From the NCBI RefSeq assembly GCF_000230895.2, contig NC_016604.1, positions 1,860,001 to 1,924,000 on the forward strand: a DNA stretch of 64,000 bases. The letters run 5' to 3'. This stretch comes from Mycolicibacterium rhodesiae NBB3. GTDB taxonomy: Bacteria > Actinomycetota > Actinomycetes > Mycobacteriales > Mycobacteriaceae. Positions within the stretch are counted from its first letter, which is position 1. The number at the start of each line of letters is the position of its first letter. The notes under the pieces were generated by a model. It saw only the letters and a program-made list of their open reading frames with translations, had not been told where the DNA came from and searched no databases. Made by a program: the position numbers and the translations under genes. Shown one piece after another: positions 17,721 through 26,060 of the stretch.

Positions 17721-17981
17721 ATGGCACTTCGAAAGCAAGTGGCAAGGGTGTTCGTGGCGCTTGGTTGCGCCACGGGCTTCGCGATCGCGCCCGTGGTCAC
17801 CGCCTCGCCGGCGGGTGCATGCCCGCCGAGTTTCTACAGCGATCCGTTCACCAACCAGTGCGCCGCCCCGGGCAGCGGTATCCCGACGGTCAACGGGATT
17901 CCGTGTATTCCGGGCGAGCACCTCGGCACGTGTTTGGGCATGCTGCAGAACATGCCCGGCGGTTACAACCCGTGGCCGTGA
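17721..17981 (+). CDS. Small secreted cysteine-containing protein, unknown function
   Basis: 86 residues from ATG at 17721; the longer open frame upstream runs through the tRNA and terminator and is not real. A Sec signal peptide is clear: basic start (MALRKQ), hydrophobic core (VFVALGCATGFAIAPVV) and a probable cut after ASPAGA. The mature ~54 residues are rich in Pro and Gly with four cysteines (CPPSFYSD, NQCAAPG, IPCIPG, GTCLGM), suggesting two disulfides. It converges with the TetR gene 10 bases away. No known family was recognised; exported to wall or medium by inference. Confidence 0.75.
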   Translation: MALRKQVARVFVALGCATGFAIAPVVTASPAGACPPSFYSDPFTNQCAAPGSGIPTVNGIPCIPGEHLGTCLGMLQNMPGGYNPWP

Positions 17982-17991
17982 GCGCGTTCCG

Positions 17992-18591
17992 CTAACGGAC
18001 CGGCGCCAGGACTCCGCGTAGGACGAGCGCGCTGAGATCCGCTGCCGCGGTGTCGATGTCTTTGACGTGCCGCACGCAGACCGCATACCAGGCACCGCCG
18101 GCGATCACGTCCATGACGGTGTCGGCGTTGACTCCCTCGCGTGCCGTGCCCAGCGCGATCGCCGACTCGACCCGTTCCGCGAGTTGGCTGCGGGCGGCGG
18201 CCTCCAGGCGGTCGCTGAGCACACGGCGCATCCGCCGATCCGCGCGTAAGTCATTGAGCAGTCCCGGGAGTGCTTCGCGGACGGCCGGGTCGCCGTACAT
18301 GGCCAGTGCGCCCCGGCACAGCCTGGTGATCTCCGCGACGAAGTCGTCGGCGGGTGGTTCGGGTCCGAGGTCGGGGAACAGCGACTCATGCACCAGCTGG
18401 GCCTTGGAGCTCCACCGCCGATAGACGGCCGGCCGGCTCACCCCCGCCGTGGTCGCGATCAGATCGATGGTCGTCGCGGCGTAGCCGCGGTCGATGAGCA
18501 GGCGCCGCGTCGCGGCGAGCACCGCGGCGTCGATCGACGGGTCCCGTCGCGAACCCTGGCGCCGGTGACGACGCTCGGCGGTCTGCACCAT
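17992..18591 (-). CDS. TetR/AcrR-family transcriptional regulator
   Basis: 199 residues. The N-terminal helix-turn-helix is typical: DAAVLAATRRLLIDRGYAATTIDLIATTAGVSRPAVYRRW. The C-terminal part (~80-190) is the ligand-binding/dimerisation domain. It is divergent from the molybdopterin oxidoreductase gene with 75 bases between, and a TetR-style inverted repeat sits in that gap. It most likely represses the oxidoreductase and itself; the ligand is unknown. Confidence 0.92.
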   Translation of the reverse strand: MVQTAERRHRRQGSRRDPSIDAAVLAATRRLLIDRGYAATTIDLIATTAGVSRPAVYRRWSSKAQLVHESLFPDLGPEPPADDFVAEITRLCRGALAMYGDPAVREALPGLLNDLRADRRMRRVLSDRLEAAARSQLAERVESAIALGTAREGVNADTVMDVIAGGAWYAVCVRHVKDIDTAAADLSALVLRGVLAPVR

Positions 18592-18613
18592 TCGCGTCCT
18601 CCCCTCCGCCGTT

Positions 18614-18636
18614 TGTCGTTACAGTGTGTCACAACA
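18614..18636. promoter_or_regulatory. Candidate TetR operator (inverted repeat)
   Basis: TGTCGTTACA, a GTG spacer, then TGTCACAACA. The arms match as an inverted repeat at 8 of 10 positions. It is the only clear dyad in the 75-base gap between the divergent TetR and molybdopterin oxidoreductase genes, about 30 bases from each coding start. Confidence 0.55.
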
Positions 18637-18666
18637 AAATGGTGACGAAGCAGTGGAGGCGACCCG

Positions 18667-20931
18667 ATGACGACCGAATCCCTGAACCTGTTGGCCGGCG
18701 TCGGCGAGGACGGCCGTCACCTCTACACCTGCCCGCTGTGCGAAGCCATGTGCGGCCTGGAGATTCAGGTCGCAGACGGTCAGGTGGCGAGCATTCGCGG
18801 CAATCGGGAAGACACCTGGAGCCGCGGCCACATCTGCCCGAAGGGCGCGAGCCTTGGCGCCGTCCACCATGACCCCGACCGGATCCACCGGCCGATGATC
18901 AAGGTCGACGGCGAGTGGCAGGAGGTCAGCTGGGAGGCGGCGTTCAAGCGTTGCACCGAGCTGCTGGCCCCGGTCATCGAGAAGTACGGCATCGGGGCGG
19001 TGACGTGCTACACCGGCAACCCGCTCGCGCATTCGTTCTCACTGGGCCGCTACACCGGCGTACTGCTGGGCATGTCGGGCATTCCGCTGTCATACTCCCC
19101 GGGCACCGTCGACCAGTGGCCGAAGAACCTGTCGTCACACCTGATGTACGGCGGCTGGTGGTCGTTCCCGGTGCCCGACATCGAGCGGACCGACCTGTTG
19201 ATGGTGATGGGCGCCAACCCCGCCGCATCGCAGGGCTCCCTCCTGGCCGCGCCCGACGTGATGGGCATCATCGACGCAATTCGAAAGCGCGGCAGGGTGA
19301 TTGTGATCGACCCCGTCCGCACCGCCACCGCAGCGCGCGCGGACGAATGGCTGCCGATCACGCCCGGCACCGATGCCGCGCTGCTGCTCGGCATGACCCA
19401 TACCTTGTTCGACGAGGATCTGGTCACCCTAGGAGAGCTGGCGCCGCACCTCGACGGGCTCGACCGCCTGCGGGCGGTGGCCGCGGACTGGCCCCCGGAG
19501 CGCGTCGCGGGGGTGACCGGCATCGACGCCGAGCGCATCAGGGCGCTGGCCCGCGAGCTGGTGCGCACCGAGCGCGCGGTCGTCTACGGCCGGATCGGTA
19601 CGTGCAACCAGGAATTCGGAAGCCTGGCCAGCTGGCTCGTCGACGTCGTCAACATCCTCACCGGACACTTCGACAAACCGGGCGGGTCGATGTTCCCGCG
19701 CCCGGCGGCATGGTCGGTGACCGTGCAGCCCATCCCCGGTCTCGAGGACGGCGCCCCGGAGTTCGGCCGCTTCCGCACGCGGGTGCGCGGCGCCAAAGAG
19801 GTCCTCGGACAGGTCCCGGTGTCGTGTCTGGCGGAGGAGATCGCCACGCCGGGGGAGGGCCAGATCAGGGCGCTCATCACCGTCGCCGGTAATCCGGTGC
19901 TGTCCACCCCGGCCGGTCACACACTCGACGAGGTACTGCCGTCGCTGGACGCGATGATCTCCGTGGACCTGTGGCTCAACGAGACGACCCGGCATGCCGA
20001 TGTCATCCTGCCCGCGCCGTCACCGCTGGAACAGCCGCATCACGACGATCTCATCCTCAACTTCGCCGTCAACAGCATCGCCAACTACTCGGCGCCGGTG
20101 TTCGAGCCCGAGGATCGGAATCGCCCGCAGGAGTGGGAGATCCTCATCCGACTGACGGGACTGTGCACCGGGACGCCCGCCGAGGACGTCGACGTCGCGG
20201 CGATTGACGACGGGTTCTTCGACTACATGGCGTTCACCCAGGGACTGGACGGCGCGGAACTGCGAAGGAACTACAGCTCAACCGATTTGACTGGCGGCCC
20301 CGAGCGGATCCTGGACCTCACGCTGCGCACCGGCCCCTTCGGCGACCGGTACGGCGAGAACCCCGGCGGTCTGACGCTGGAAAAACTGAAGGCCGAACCC
20401 AACGGCATCAATTTCGGGCCGATGGTGCCGCGGGTGCCCGACGTATTGGGCACCGCCGACAAGAAGATCCGGCTCGCGCCGCAGTATCTGCTCGACGATC
20501 TGCCTCGGCTCGCCGCGCGCCTGGACCGTGCACCCGACGAATTGGTATTGGTCAGCCGACGGCACCTGCGGTCGAACAACTCCTGGCTGCACAACGTGGG
20601 TCCGTTGATGAAGGGCAGGGACCGTTGCACCCTGCTGATGCACACCGACGACGCGACCAAACACGGTGTGGCGACCGGCGATGTCGTGACGGTGACGTCC
20701 GCAGGCGGACACATCGATGTGCCCGTCGAGGTGACCGGGGCGATCAAGCCGGGCGTGGTGTCGATGCCGCACGGGTGGGGTCACGGCAAACCCGGCACGC
20801 GCATGTCGGTGGCCAACGATTCTCCCGGGGTGAACACCAACGTCCTGTCGCCACCGAACTTCATCGATGAGCCGTCCGGCAACGGTGCGCTCAACGGTAT
20901 CCCGGTGACGGTCACCGCCAAGGCGACCTGA
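18667..20931 (+). CDS. Molybdopterin-dependent oxidoreductase with one [4Fe-4S] cluster
   Basis: 754 residues from ATG at 18667. The N-terminus has the Fe4S4 motif C-x2-C-x3-C (TCPLCEAMCG) and a fourth Cys in HICPKG; the Lys after it is typical of the formate dehydrogenase/assimilatory nitrate reductase group. The molybdopterin domain covers ~60-560 (NPAASQGS, VIDPVRTATAARADEWLPITPGTDAALLLG). The dinucleotide-binding C-terminal domain covers ~630-750 (LVSRRHLRSNNSWLHN, HGWGHG). No Tat signal is visible, so it is probably cytoplasmic. No partner subunit or cofactor gene is nearby. It is divergent from a TetR gene and 13 bases upstream of a PPOX-type gene. Substrate unknown. Confidence 0.88.
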   Translation: MTTESLNLLAGVGEDGRHLYTCPLCEAMCGLEIQVADGQVASIRGNREDTWSRGHICPKGASLGAVHHDPDRIHRPMIKVDGEWQEVSWEAAFKRCTELLAPVIEKYGIGAVTCYTGNPLAHSFSLGRYTGVLLGMSGIPLSYSPGTVDQWPKNLSSHLMYGGWWSFPVPDIERTDLLMVMGANPAASQGSLLAAPDVMGIIDAIRKRGRVIVIDPVRTATAARADEWLPITPGTDAALLLGMTHTLFDEDLVTLGELAPHLDGLDRLRAVAADWPPERVAGVTGIDAERIRALARELVRTERAVVYGRIGTCNQEFGSLASWLVDVVNILTGHFDKPGGSMFPRPAAWSVTVQPIPGLEDGAPEFGRFRTRVRGAKEVLGQVPVSCLAEEIATPGEGQIRALITVAGNPVLSTPAGHTLDEVLPSLDAMISVDLWLNETTRHADVILPAPSPLEQPHHDDLILNFAVNSIANYSAPVFEPEDRNRPQEWEILIRLTGLCTGTPAEDVDVAAIDDGFFDYMAFTQGLDGAELRRNYSSTDLTGGPERILDLTLRTGPFGDRYGENPGGLTLEKLKAEPNGINFGPMVPRVPDVLGTADKKIRLAPQYLLDDLPRLAARLDRAPDELVLVSRRHLRSNNSWLHNVGPLMKGRDRCTLLMHTDDATKHGVATGDVVTVTSAGGHIDVPVEVTGAIKPGVVSMPHGWGHGKPGTRMSVANDSPGVNTNVLSPPNFIDEPSGNGALNGIPVTVTAKAT

Positions 20932-20944
20932 AAGTATCGACGAC

Positions 20945-21442
20945 GTGGGCAAGAACGAACGTTCAAAAATCGTCATGAGCGATGACGAGATCGGCGAGTT
21001 CATCGAGCGCAGTCGCACCGCGACGATGGCGACGGTGCTCCCCGACGGCCGGCCACATCTCGTGGCGATGTGGTACGCGTGGCTCGACGGTGAGATCTGG
21101 TTCGAGACCAAAGCCAAATCGCAGAAGGCGGTCAACCTGCGTCGCGACCCGACGATCACCGTGATGATCGAAGACGGGCAGTCGTACAACACGTTACGCG
21201 GGGTGTCGATCGACGGCCGCGCCGAGATCATCGATGACCCGGAAACCAATCTGCGCGTTGGTATCAACGTGTGGGAGCGCTACACCGGGCCCTACACCGA
21301 TGAGATGCGCCCGTTCGTCGAGCAGATGATGAACAACCGGATCTGTGTCAGAGTGGTGCCCGGCCGACTGCGCAGCTGGGACCACCGCAAGCTCGGAATG
21401 GGCGAGGTGCCCATCGGCGGCACCACGGCCCAGTACCTCTAG
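20945..21442 (+). CDS. PPOX-class (pyridoxamine 5'-phosphate oxidase-like) F420-dependent oxidoreductase
   Basis: 165 residues from GTG at 20945; an ATG at 20975 (MSDDEIGEFI) is an alternative start. The split-barrel flavin-binding fold is recognised from TATMATVLPDGRPHLVAMWYAWLDGEIWFET, KAVNLRRDPTITVMIEDG and VSIDGRAEIIDD. Mycobacterial members use F420 or FMN/heme-type cofactors; which one applies cannot be told. It follows the molybdopterin oxidoreductase by 13 bases and precedes a deazaflavin-dependent nitroreductase gene, so the three are probably one transcript. Confidence 0.85.
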   Translation: MGKNERSKIVMSDDEIGEFIERSRTATMATVLPDGRPHLVAMWYAWLDGEIWFETKAKSQKAVNLRRDPTITVMIEDGQSYNTLRGVSIDGRAEIIDDPETNLRVGINVWERYTGPYTDEMRPFVEQMMNNRICVRVVPGRLRSWDHRKLGMGEVPIGGTTAQYL

Positions 21443-21452
21443 GGGGAGCCCG

Positions 21453-21932
21453 ATGGATCCGAACAACAAACCCAAGCAACTGAATTCGCCCTTCGTCACC
21501 ACGGTGATGAAGTACGCGGGCAAGGCCCACGTGTGGGTGTACCGGAAATCCGGCGGCAAGATCGGCGCCAACTGGCGCGTGGGCGCAGGGCTGAAGAAGC
21601 CGGTGCCCACCTTGCTGCTGGAGCACACCGGCCGGAAGTCCGGGAAGACGTTCGTGTCGCCGCTGGTGTTCATCACCGACGGGCAGGACGTGATCGTGGT
21701 GGCGTCGCAGGGCGGTCGCGACACCGACCCGCAGTGGTACCGCAACCTGGTGGCCATTCCCGACGCGTACATCGAGATCGGCTCGGATCGCCGGGCGGTA
21801 CGGGCACAGACCGCGTCACCGGAGGAGAAAGCGCGGCTGTGGCCGAAGCTGGTGGACGCGTACGCCGATTTCGACACGTACCAGAGCTGGGCGGACCGCG
21901 ACATCCCGGTGATCATCCTCAAGCCGCGCTGA
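21453..21932 (+). CDS. Deazaflavin (F420)-dependent nitroreductase/quinone reductase, Ddn-like
   Basis: 159 residues from ATG at 21453 with AGGGGGAG just upstream. The Ddn/DUF385 family pattern is clear: a short N-terminal helix, PTLLLEHTGRKSGKTFVSPLVF, VIVVASQGGRDTDPQWYRNLVA and VDAYADFDTYQSWADRDIPVIIL. These enzymes use F420H2 to reduce quinones and nitro compounds and are typical of mycobacteria. It lies 10 bases after the PPOX-type gene. Confidence 0.92.
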   Translation: MDPNNKPKQLNSPFVTTVMKYAGKAHVWVYRKSGGKIGANWRVGAGLKKPVPTLLLEHTGRKSGKTFVSPLVFITDGQDVIVVASQGGRDTDPQWYRNLVAIPDAYIEIGSDRRAVRAQTASPEEKARLWPKLVDAYADFDTYQSWADRDIPVIILKPR

Positions 21933-22048
21933 ATCGAGACCTATCTCACAGAGCTGAATGTTGGCGATCCCGGCGAGTCGGGTAGCCAACTGTCAGGTGC
22001 AGCCGAGCGCCGATCGAATACGACAACGACGCAAAGAGGCGATATCTG

Positions 22049-23002
22049 ATGACTCACACGACATTGATCAACCAACTCCGAACCGTTCTCGACTTGACGC
22101 ACACCGAGATTCAGGTCGCGGAGACCCGAATCGCTCAGGCACGCACCGACGCCGTGCGCGACGAGTTGACCAAGAACGCCAACAACGGGCGCATCCGCGC
22201 CGAGGCGATCGAGAAAGCGATCCGTGACCTGGGCGGTTTCCCCGACACCGTCGGACCGTTCCTCGGACGGGCCGCCGCAGCGGTCAAGGCGCTGACCGAG
22301 CAGGCGCAGCCCTTCGACGAGGCGCTGCTCGGTGACCTCGCCCTGGAGGATCAGCTGCTGGACCGCTCCCGCTACATCAAGGCGCTTGCCGTGGCGGAGA
22401 AGAACACCGACGTTCAGGCACTGGCCGACCGTTTGATCACCGCGCACTCCGCGACGGTCAACTGGCTCACCACCGTGCTGGCCGAGGACGCCCTCGGCGG
22501 ACCGGCGGCACTGCGTCGTACCCCGCTGCAGGCCGCGGCGGGCACCACGGTGAAGATCGTCAGCCTGCCCGGGCAGTGGTCGGCGCAATCCGTCGAGCGG
22601 GTCGCCGAGCTGGTGCGCTCGACGGGTCCTGCCGTCGACGAGCTGGTCCGTCGTGCCCAGCGCGCGGGTGAGGTCGCGCTCAAGGCGATCGGTGCATCCC
22701 GCGACGCGGCGTTGCAGAGCGCCGAGGCCGTGGTCCGTGACGAGGGCGCCGACAAGACCGCGAACGCGCTGCACAACGCACGCGCCGCGACCGGTGTGCT
22801 CGCCGCCGAGGAACTCCCGATCGAGGGCTACGACGAGCTGAACCTCAACGAAGCCGTCGCCGCGGTCAAGGACCTCGAGGCGCCGTCCGACATCCGGGCG
22901 ATCATCGCCTACGAGGAAGCCAACAAGAACCGGCAGCGCCTGGTGTCGGCCGCGCAGACCCGCGTCGCCGAGATCGCGCAAGAGGTCGTCGGCCTCAGCT
23001 AG
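22049..23002 (+). CDS. Probable ferritin-like helical protein, function unknown
   Basis: 317 residues from ATG at 22049 with AAAGAGG upstream. It is almost wholly alpha-helical, without signal peptide or membrane segment. The N-terminal ~150 residues look like a ferritin-like four-helix bundle, with acidic and His-containing helices (DLTHTEIQVAE, RIRAEAIEKAIRDLGG, LEDQLLDRSRYIKAL, LITAHSATVNWL). The second half is a further Ala/Glu/Arg-rich helical region, possibly coiled coil. The family call rests on helix pattern, not on a proven di-iron site. It is followed by a clear hairpin terminator, so it is probably monocistronic. Confidence 0.6.
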   Translation: MTHTTLINQLRTVLDLTHTEIQVAETRIAQARTDAVRDELTKNANNGRIRAEAIEKAIRDLGGFPDTVGPFLGRAAAAVKALTEQAQPFDEALLGDLALEDQLLDRSRYIKALAVAEKNTDVQALADRLITAHSATVNWLTTVLAEDALGGPAALRRTPLQAAAGTTVKIVSLPGQWSAQSVERVAELVRSTGPAVDELVRRAQRAGEVALKAIGASRDAALQSAEAVVRDEGADKTANALHNARAATGVLAAEELPIEGYDELNLNEAVAAVKDLEAPSDIRAIIAYEEANKNRQRLVSAAQTRVAEIAQEVVGLS

Positions 23003-23016
23003 GTCCGCAGATCAAC

Positions 23017-23050
23017 GAACACCCCGCGACCACCCGGCCGCGGGGTGTTC
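23017..23050 (+). terminator. Hairpin terminator after the ferritin-like gene
   Basis: GAACACCCCGCG and CGCGGGGTGTTC form a perfect 12-base stem around a 10-base loop, 14 bases after the stop. No T-tract follows, as is common for mycobacterial hairpin terminators. Confidence 0.75.
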
Positions 23051-23093
23051 GGCATGCTAGGGCAAAGGACGTAGGCGAACGTAGGGGGACAGC

Positions 23094-24887
23094 GTGGCGT
23101 TGAGTCCCGGCGCGATGGTGGCCGGCTACACCATCGAGTCGGTGCTCGGCGCCGGCGGCATGGGCACCGTCTACAAGGCTAGAAACCCCGCCCTACCGCG
23201 CAGCGACGCCCTGAAGGTGCTTTCGGAGGAGCTGTCCCGCGACGAGCATTTCCGCGCACGGTTTCTGCGGGAAGCGGACCTGGCGGCGACACTGGATCAC
23301 CCCAACATCGTCACGGTCTACACCCGCGGGAAAACCGAAGACGGCAAGCTCTGGATCGCGATGCAGTACGTGGACGGCAGCGACGCGGAGCGGGAGACGC
23401 GCCGAGGCCGGATGACGCCGCAGCGTGCTGCGTACATCGTCGGCGAGATCGCCAAGGCGCTCGACTACGCGCACCGGCGACAGCTGTTGCACCGCGATGT
23501 CAAGCCTGCCAACTTTCTGCTGGGTCCCGATGACGAACGAGTGTTCCTGGCGGACTTCGGAATTGCCCGCGCACTCGACGACGCGGTCAACCTGACGCAG
23601 ACCGGAATGGTCGTGGCCACGATTGCCTACGCCGCGCCGGAAAGCCTGTCCGGCTACACCGTCGACGGCCGCGCCGACATCTACTCGCTCGGCTGTTCGC
23701 TGTACAACCTGCTCACTCAGAGAACACCGTTCGGCGACTCCGGCGGGATGGCCGCGACCATGGCCGCGCACTTGAACCAACCGCCGCCGCGAGCCACCGA
23801 TCTGGTGCCCGCATTGCCGCCCGCCATCGACCGGGTGATCGCGCGGGCATTGGCGAAGAACCCAGCCGACCGCTATCAGACGGCGCGCGAATTCGCCGCT
23901 GCGGCGGCAGACGCACTCGAGGGCAGCACCACGCCGGTGCGCGCGCTGCCGATGACGCCACCGGTCGCGCGGCACGACCCGACTTGGGCGCGTGCGCAGA
24001 CCTATCAGGGCACGCCGCCCCCGCGCTACCCCGTCCCGCCCCCGCAGTACCCCCGGCAGACGCCCCCGCCGGTGATTCCGCAGCCGCGCCCGGGTGGCCT
24101 GGGCAAGCCTTCCTCGCCGCTGGCCGGGAAGCGCCGCGCGTGGGCCATCGGTGCCGCGGTCGCCGCAGTTGTCGCGGTCGTCGTCGCGGTCGTCCTCGCC
24201 GTGTCGGGTGGCGACACCTCTGAACCGGCGGCAGCCGAGTCCACCTCGACGACGGCGAGCACGACGCGGACCTCGACGCGGCCTCCGGCGACTTCGGAAC
24301 CCACCGGCGCTCCGCCGGCGCCGGCGAACGTCGGCAAGGACGCGCTGCCGGGACTCCTGTTGTCGGCTGAAGACGTCAGTGCGCGCATGAACAAGCCCGG
24401 CATGACCGCGATGGCTACGGAATTCGCGCCGATCGCCGGCTCAGTGACACCGCCCAACTGCACCGGGGCGTGGGGACCGGCGTACCAAGCCACCTATGAC
24501 GGCTCCGGTTTCACGGGGATCGCGGTGCAAGGGGTGTTCGCGAATCCGACGCACAAACTCGTTCAGGCCGCGGTGGCCTTCCCAGATGCCAACGCGGCCA
24601 AGGCTTTTTACGACAAGCAGGTCGCCGACTGGAATGCGTGCAAGTCCAGCCACGTCAGGTTCGAATACGCCGGCGCGGCCACGGAGGTCGACCTCGGTGT
24701 GCCGACGACGACCGCAGGCGTCCTGACGCTCATGCTGAACCCCACGACGTCCGCGACTGCAGGGCAACAGTGCGAACGCAATATGGCGTTGCGCGCCAAC
24801 GTGATCGTCGACGTCCGCGCGTGCTCCCCGACAGTCGGCAGCTCGGGGCTCTCGATCACCACCGCGATCGCCGACAGGATCACCTAG
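23094..24887 (+). CDS. Receptor-like Ser/Thr protein kinase with PknH-type extracellular sensor
   Basis: 597 residues from GTG at 23094 with GTAGGGGGACA upstream. The kinase domain (~10-275) has GAGGMGTV, Lys41 (ALKVL), [22 protein letters not shown] and activation-loop [23 protein letters not shown] Pro-rich juxtamembrane region (~300-345) and one transmembrane helix ([18 protein letters not shown]) near 355 lead to an extracellular domain (~410-597). That domain resembles PknH-type sensor domains, with Cys in [24 protein letters not shown] and VRACSPT, the spacing of two disulfides. The M. tuberculosis PknF/H/J group is closest in layout, but orthology is unclear. The stop is 3 bases from the convergent thioesterase stop. 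Confidence 0.9.
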   Translation: MALSPGAMVAGYTIESVLGAGGMGTVYKARNPALPRSDALKVLSEELSRDEHFRARFLREADLAATLDHPNIVTVYTRGKTEDGKLWIAMQYVDGSDAERETRRGRMTPQRAAYIVGEIAKALDYAHRRQLLHRDVKPANFLLGPDDERVFLADFGIARALDDAVNLTQTGMVVATIAYAAPESLSGYTVDGRADIYSLGCSLYNLLTQRTPFGDSGGMAATMAAHLNQPPPRATDLVPALPPAIDRVIARALAKNPADRYQTAREFAAAAADALEGSTTPVRALPMTPPVARHDPTWARAQTYQGTPPPRYPVPPPQYPRQTPPPVIPQPRPGGLGKPSSPLAGKRRAWAIGAAVAAVVAVVVAVVLAVSGGDTSEPAAAESTSTTASTTRTSTRPPATSEPTGAPPAPANVGKDALPGLLLSAEDVSARMNKPGMTAMATEFAPIAGSVTPPNCTGAWGPAYQATYDGSGFTGIAVQGVFANPTHKLVQAAVAFPDANAAKAFYDKQVADWNACKSSHVRFEYAGAATEVDLGVPTTTAGVLTLMLNPTTSATAGQQCERNMALRANVIVDVRACSPTVGSSGLSITTAIADRIT

Positions 24888-24890
24888 CGC

Positions 24891-25700
24891 CTAGGGGTGC
24901 GGCGGATTGAAGCCGGGATTCGACAGCGCGGTGGCCGCTGCGCTGCCGATTGGACCGAACTCATCGACCATGGTGGCGACACCGGTCGCGACCCCGGCGT
25001 CGCTGTAGTGAGTCAGTGCGGCAAGGCCCAGGTAGGGTCCCTCCGGAAGCCGGCTCAGGGTCAGGGTGTAGTCGGCGTTGATGAACTGCAGACCGGCTGC
25101 GCCGTAGTGGGTCAGCGAGCTGGCCATGTCGCCGGCCATCGCGGCGCGGGTGAACGCCGACAGCGGTTCACCGTCGACGAGCGGGCGGATGTCGCGCACC
25201 CAGATGTATTTCGGCCCCGCGTGTTCCCACGCCGACAGACCGAAACCCGGTCCGGGCGTGTGCTCTTCCTTGCCGTAGGTCCACACCAGTGTCGTCAGGC
25301 CGCGGGGGATGGGATCCGGTGTCGGCGGAATCGGCGGCATGGTCACCGGCGACGTCCAGATCTCGTCCTCCGGCTGTTCGCCTCGGCGCAGGAACAGGCC
25401 GCTGGCCCGGGCGACGACGGTGTCTCCCTGGGTGACCACCGCGTCGACCAACTTCAGGCGCCGCCCCTGCCGGGCGACGGTGGTGTCGACGCGGACAGGC
25501 GCCAGGGCCGCGGGACGAAACAGATCGACGGTCATGCGCGCCGGTTGGAAATCGGGCTCACCCGCATCGCGTTCGAGGACGTAGCCGAGCAGCCCACCGA
25601 GGTAATTGCCGCTGATCGTCTGTCCCCAGGGTCCGCGCGCGAACGGCGCAGGCACGAACGCGTCTGCGTCCGGTGTGAAGAAGGCCGTCGGTGTCGTCAT
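24891..25700 (-). CDS. Acyl-CoA thioesterase family protein (double hot-dog)
   Basis: 269 residues. The layout fits TesB-like/acyl-CoA thioesterase: N-terminal hot-dog with GNYLGGLLGYVLER, a strand region RMTVDLFRPAALAPVRVDTTVARQGRRLKLVDAVVTQGD, and a C-terminal hot-dog with ASSLTHYGAAGLQFINADYTLTLSRLPEGPYLGLAAL. The acyl substrate cannot be predicted. It converges on the kinase gene and is 28 bases from the GNAT gene on the same strand. Confidence 0.85.
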   Translation of the reverse strand: MTTPTAFFTPDADAFVPAPFARGPWGQTISGNYLGGLLGYVLERDAGEPDFQPARMTVDLFRPAALAPVRVDTTVARQGRRLKLVDAVVTQGDTVVARASGLFLRRGEQPEDEIWTSPVTMPPIPPTPDPIPRGLTTLVWTYGKEEHTPGPGFGLSAWEHAGPKYIWVRDIRPLVDGEPLSAFTRAAMAGDMASSLTHYGAAGLQFINADYTLTLSRLPEGPYLGLAALTHYSDAGVATGVATMVDEFGPIGSAAATALSNPGFNPPHP

Positions 25701-25728
25701 CGAAATCGACAGTATCGGCCGGCGTCTG

Positions 25729-26025
25729 CTAGGTGGCGGCGACGTCGTCGAACTCGGGGTGCTTCTCGATGTAGTTCTTCACCATCGAACACACCGGCAC
25801 GATCTTCAGACCGGCGTCGCGCGTCTGCTGCAACGCCTCGCCGATGAGGATCGACGCCAGGCCGCGGCCCTGGAAGGCGTCGTCCACCTCGGTGTGCGGG
25901 AAGGTTCGGGTGCCGTCACGGTCGTCGATCTCGGTGAACCCGGCGACGGTGCCGTCCACGGAGATGGTGAAGCGGTCGGCCTCTTGGGTGACGGTGGTGG
26001 TCGCGCCGGTCTTGTCGGTTGCCAT
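25729..26025 (-). CDS. Small GNAT-family N-acetyltransferase (YidJ/Yjdj type)
   Basis: 98 residues. The short GNAT fold is recognised by RTFPHTEVDDAFQGRGLASILIGEALQQTRDAGLKIVPVCSMVKNYIEKHPEF, with the acetyl-CoA-binding Q/R-G-x-G/A segment in FQGRGLAS. Proteins of this size acetylate unknown small molecules or proteins. It is upstream of the thioesterase gene on the same strand and divergent from the MBL gene. Confidence 0.88.
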   Translation of the reverse strand: MATDKTGATTTVTQEADRFTISVDGTVAGFTEIDDRDGTRTFPHTEVDDAFQGRGLASILIGEALQQTRDAGLKIVPVCSMVKNYIEKHPEFDDVAAT

Positions 26026-26060
26026 ACCTCATTGGTACCCCGGGAGCGCAAGATGAAGTC

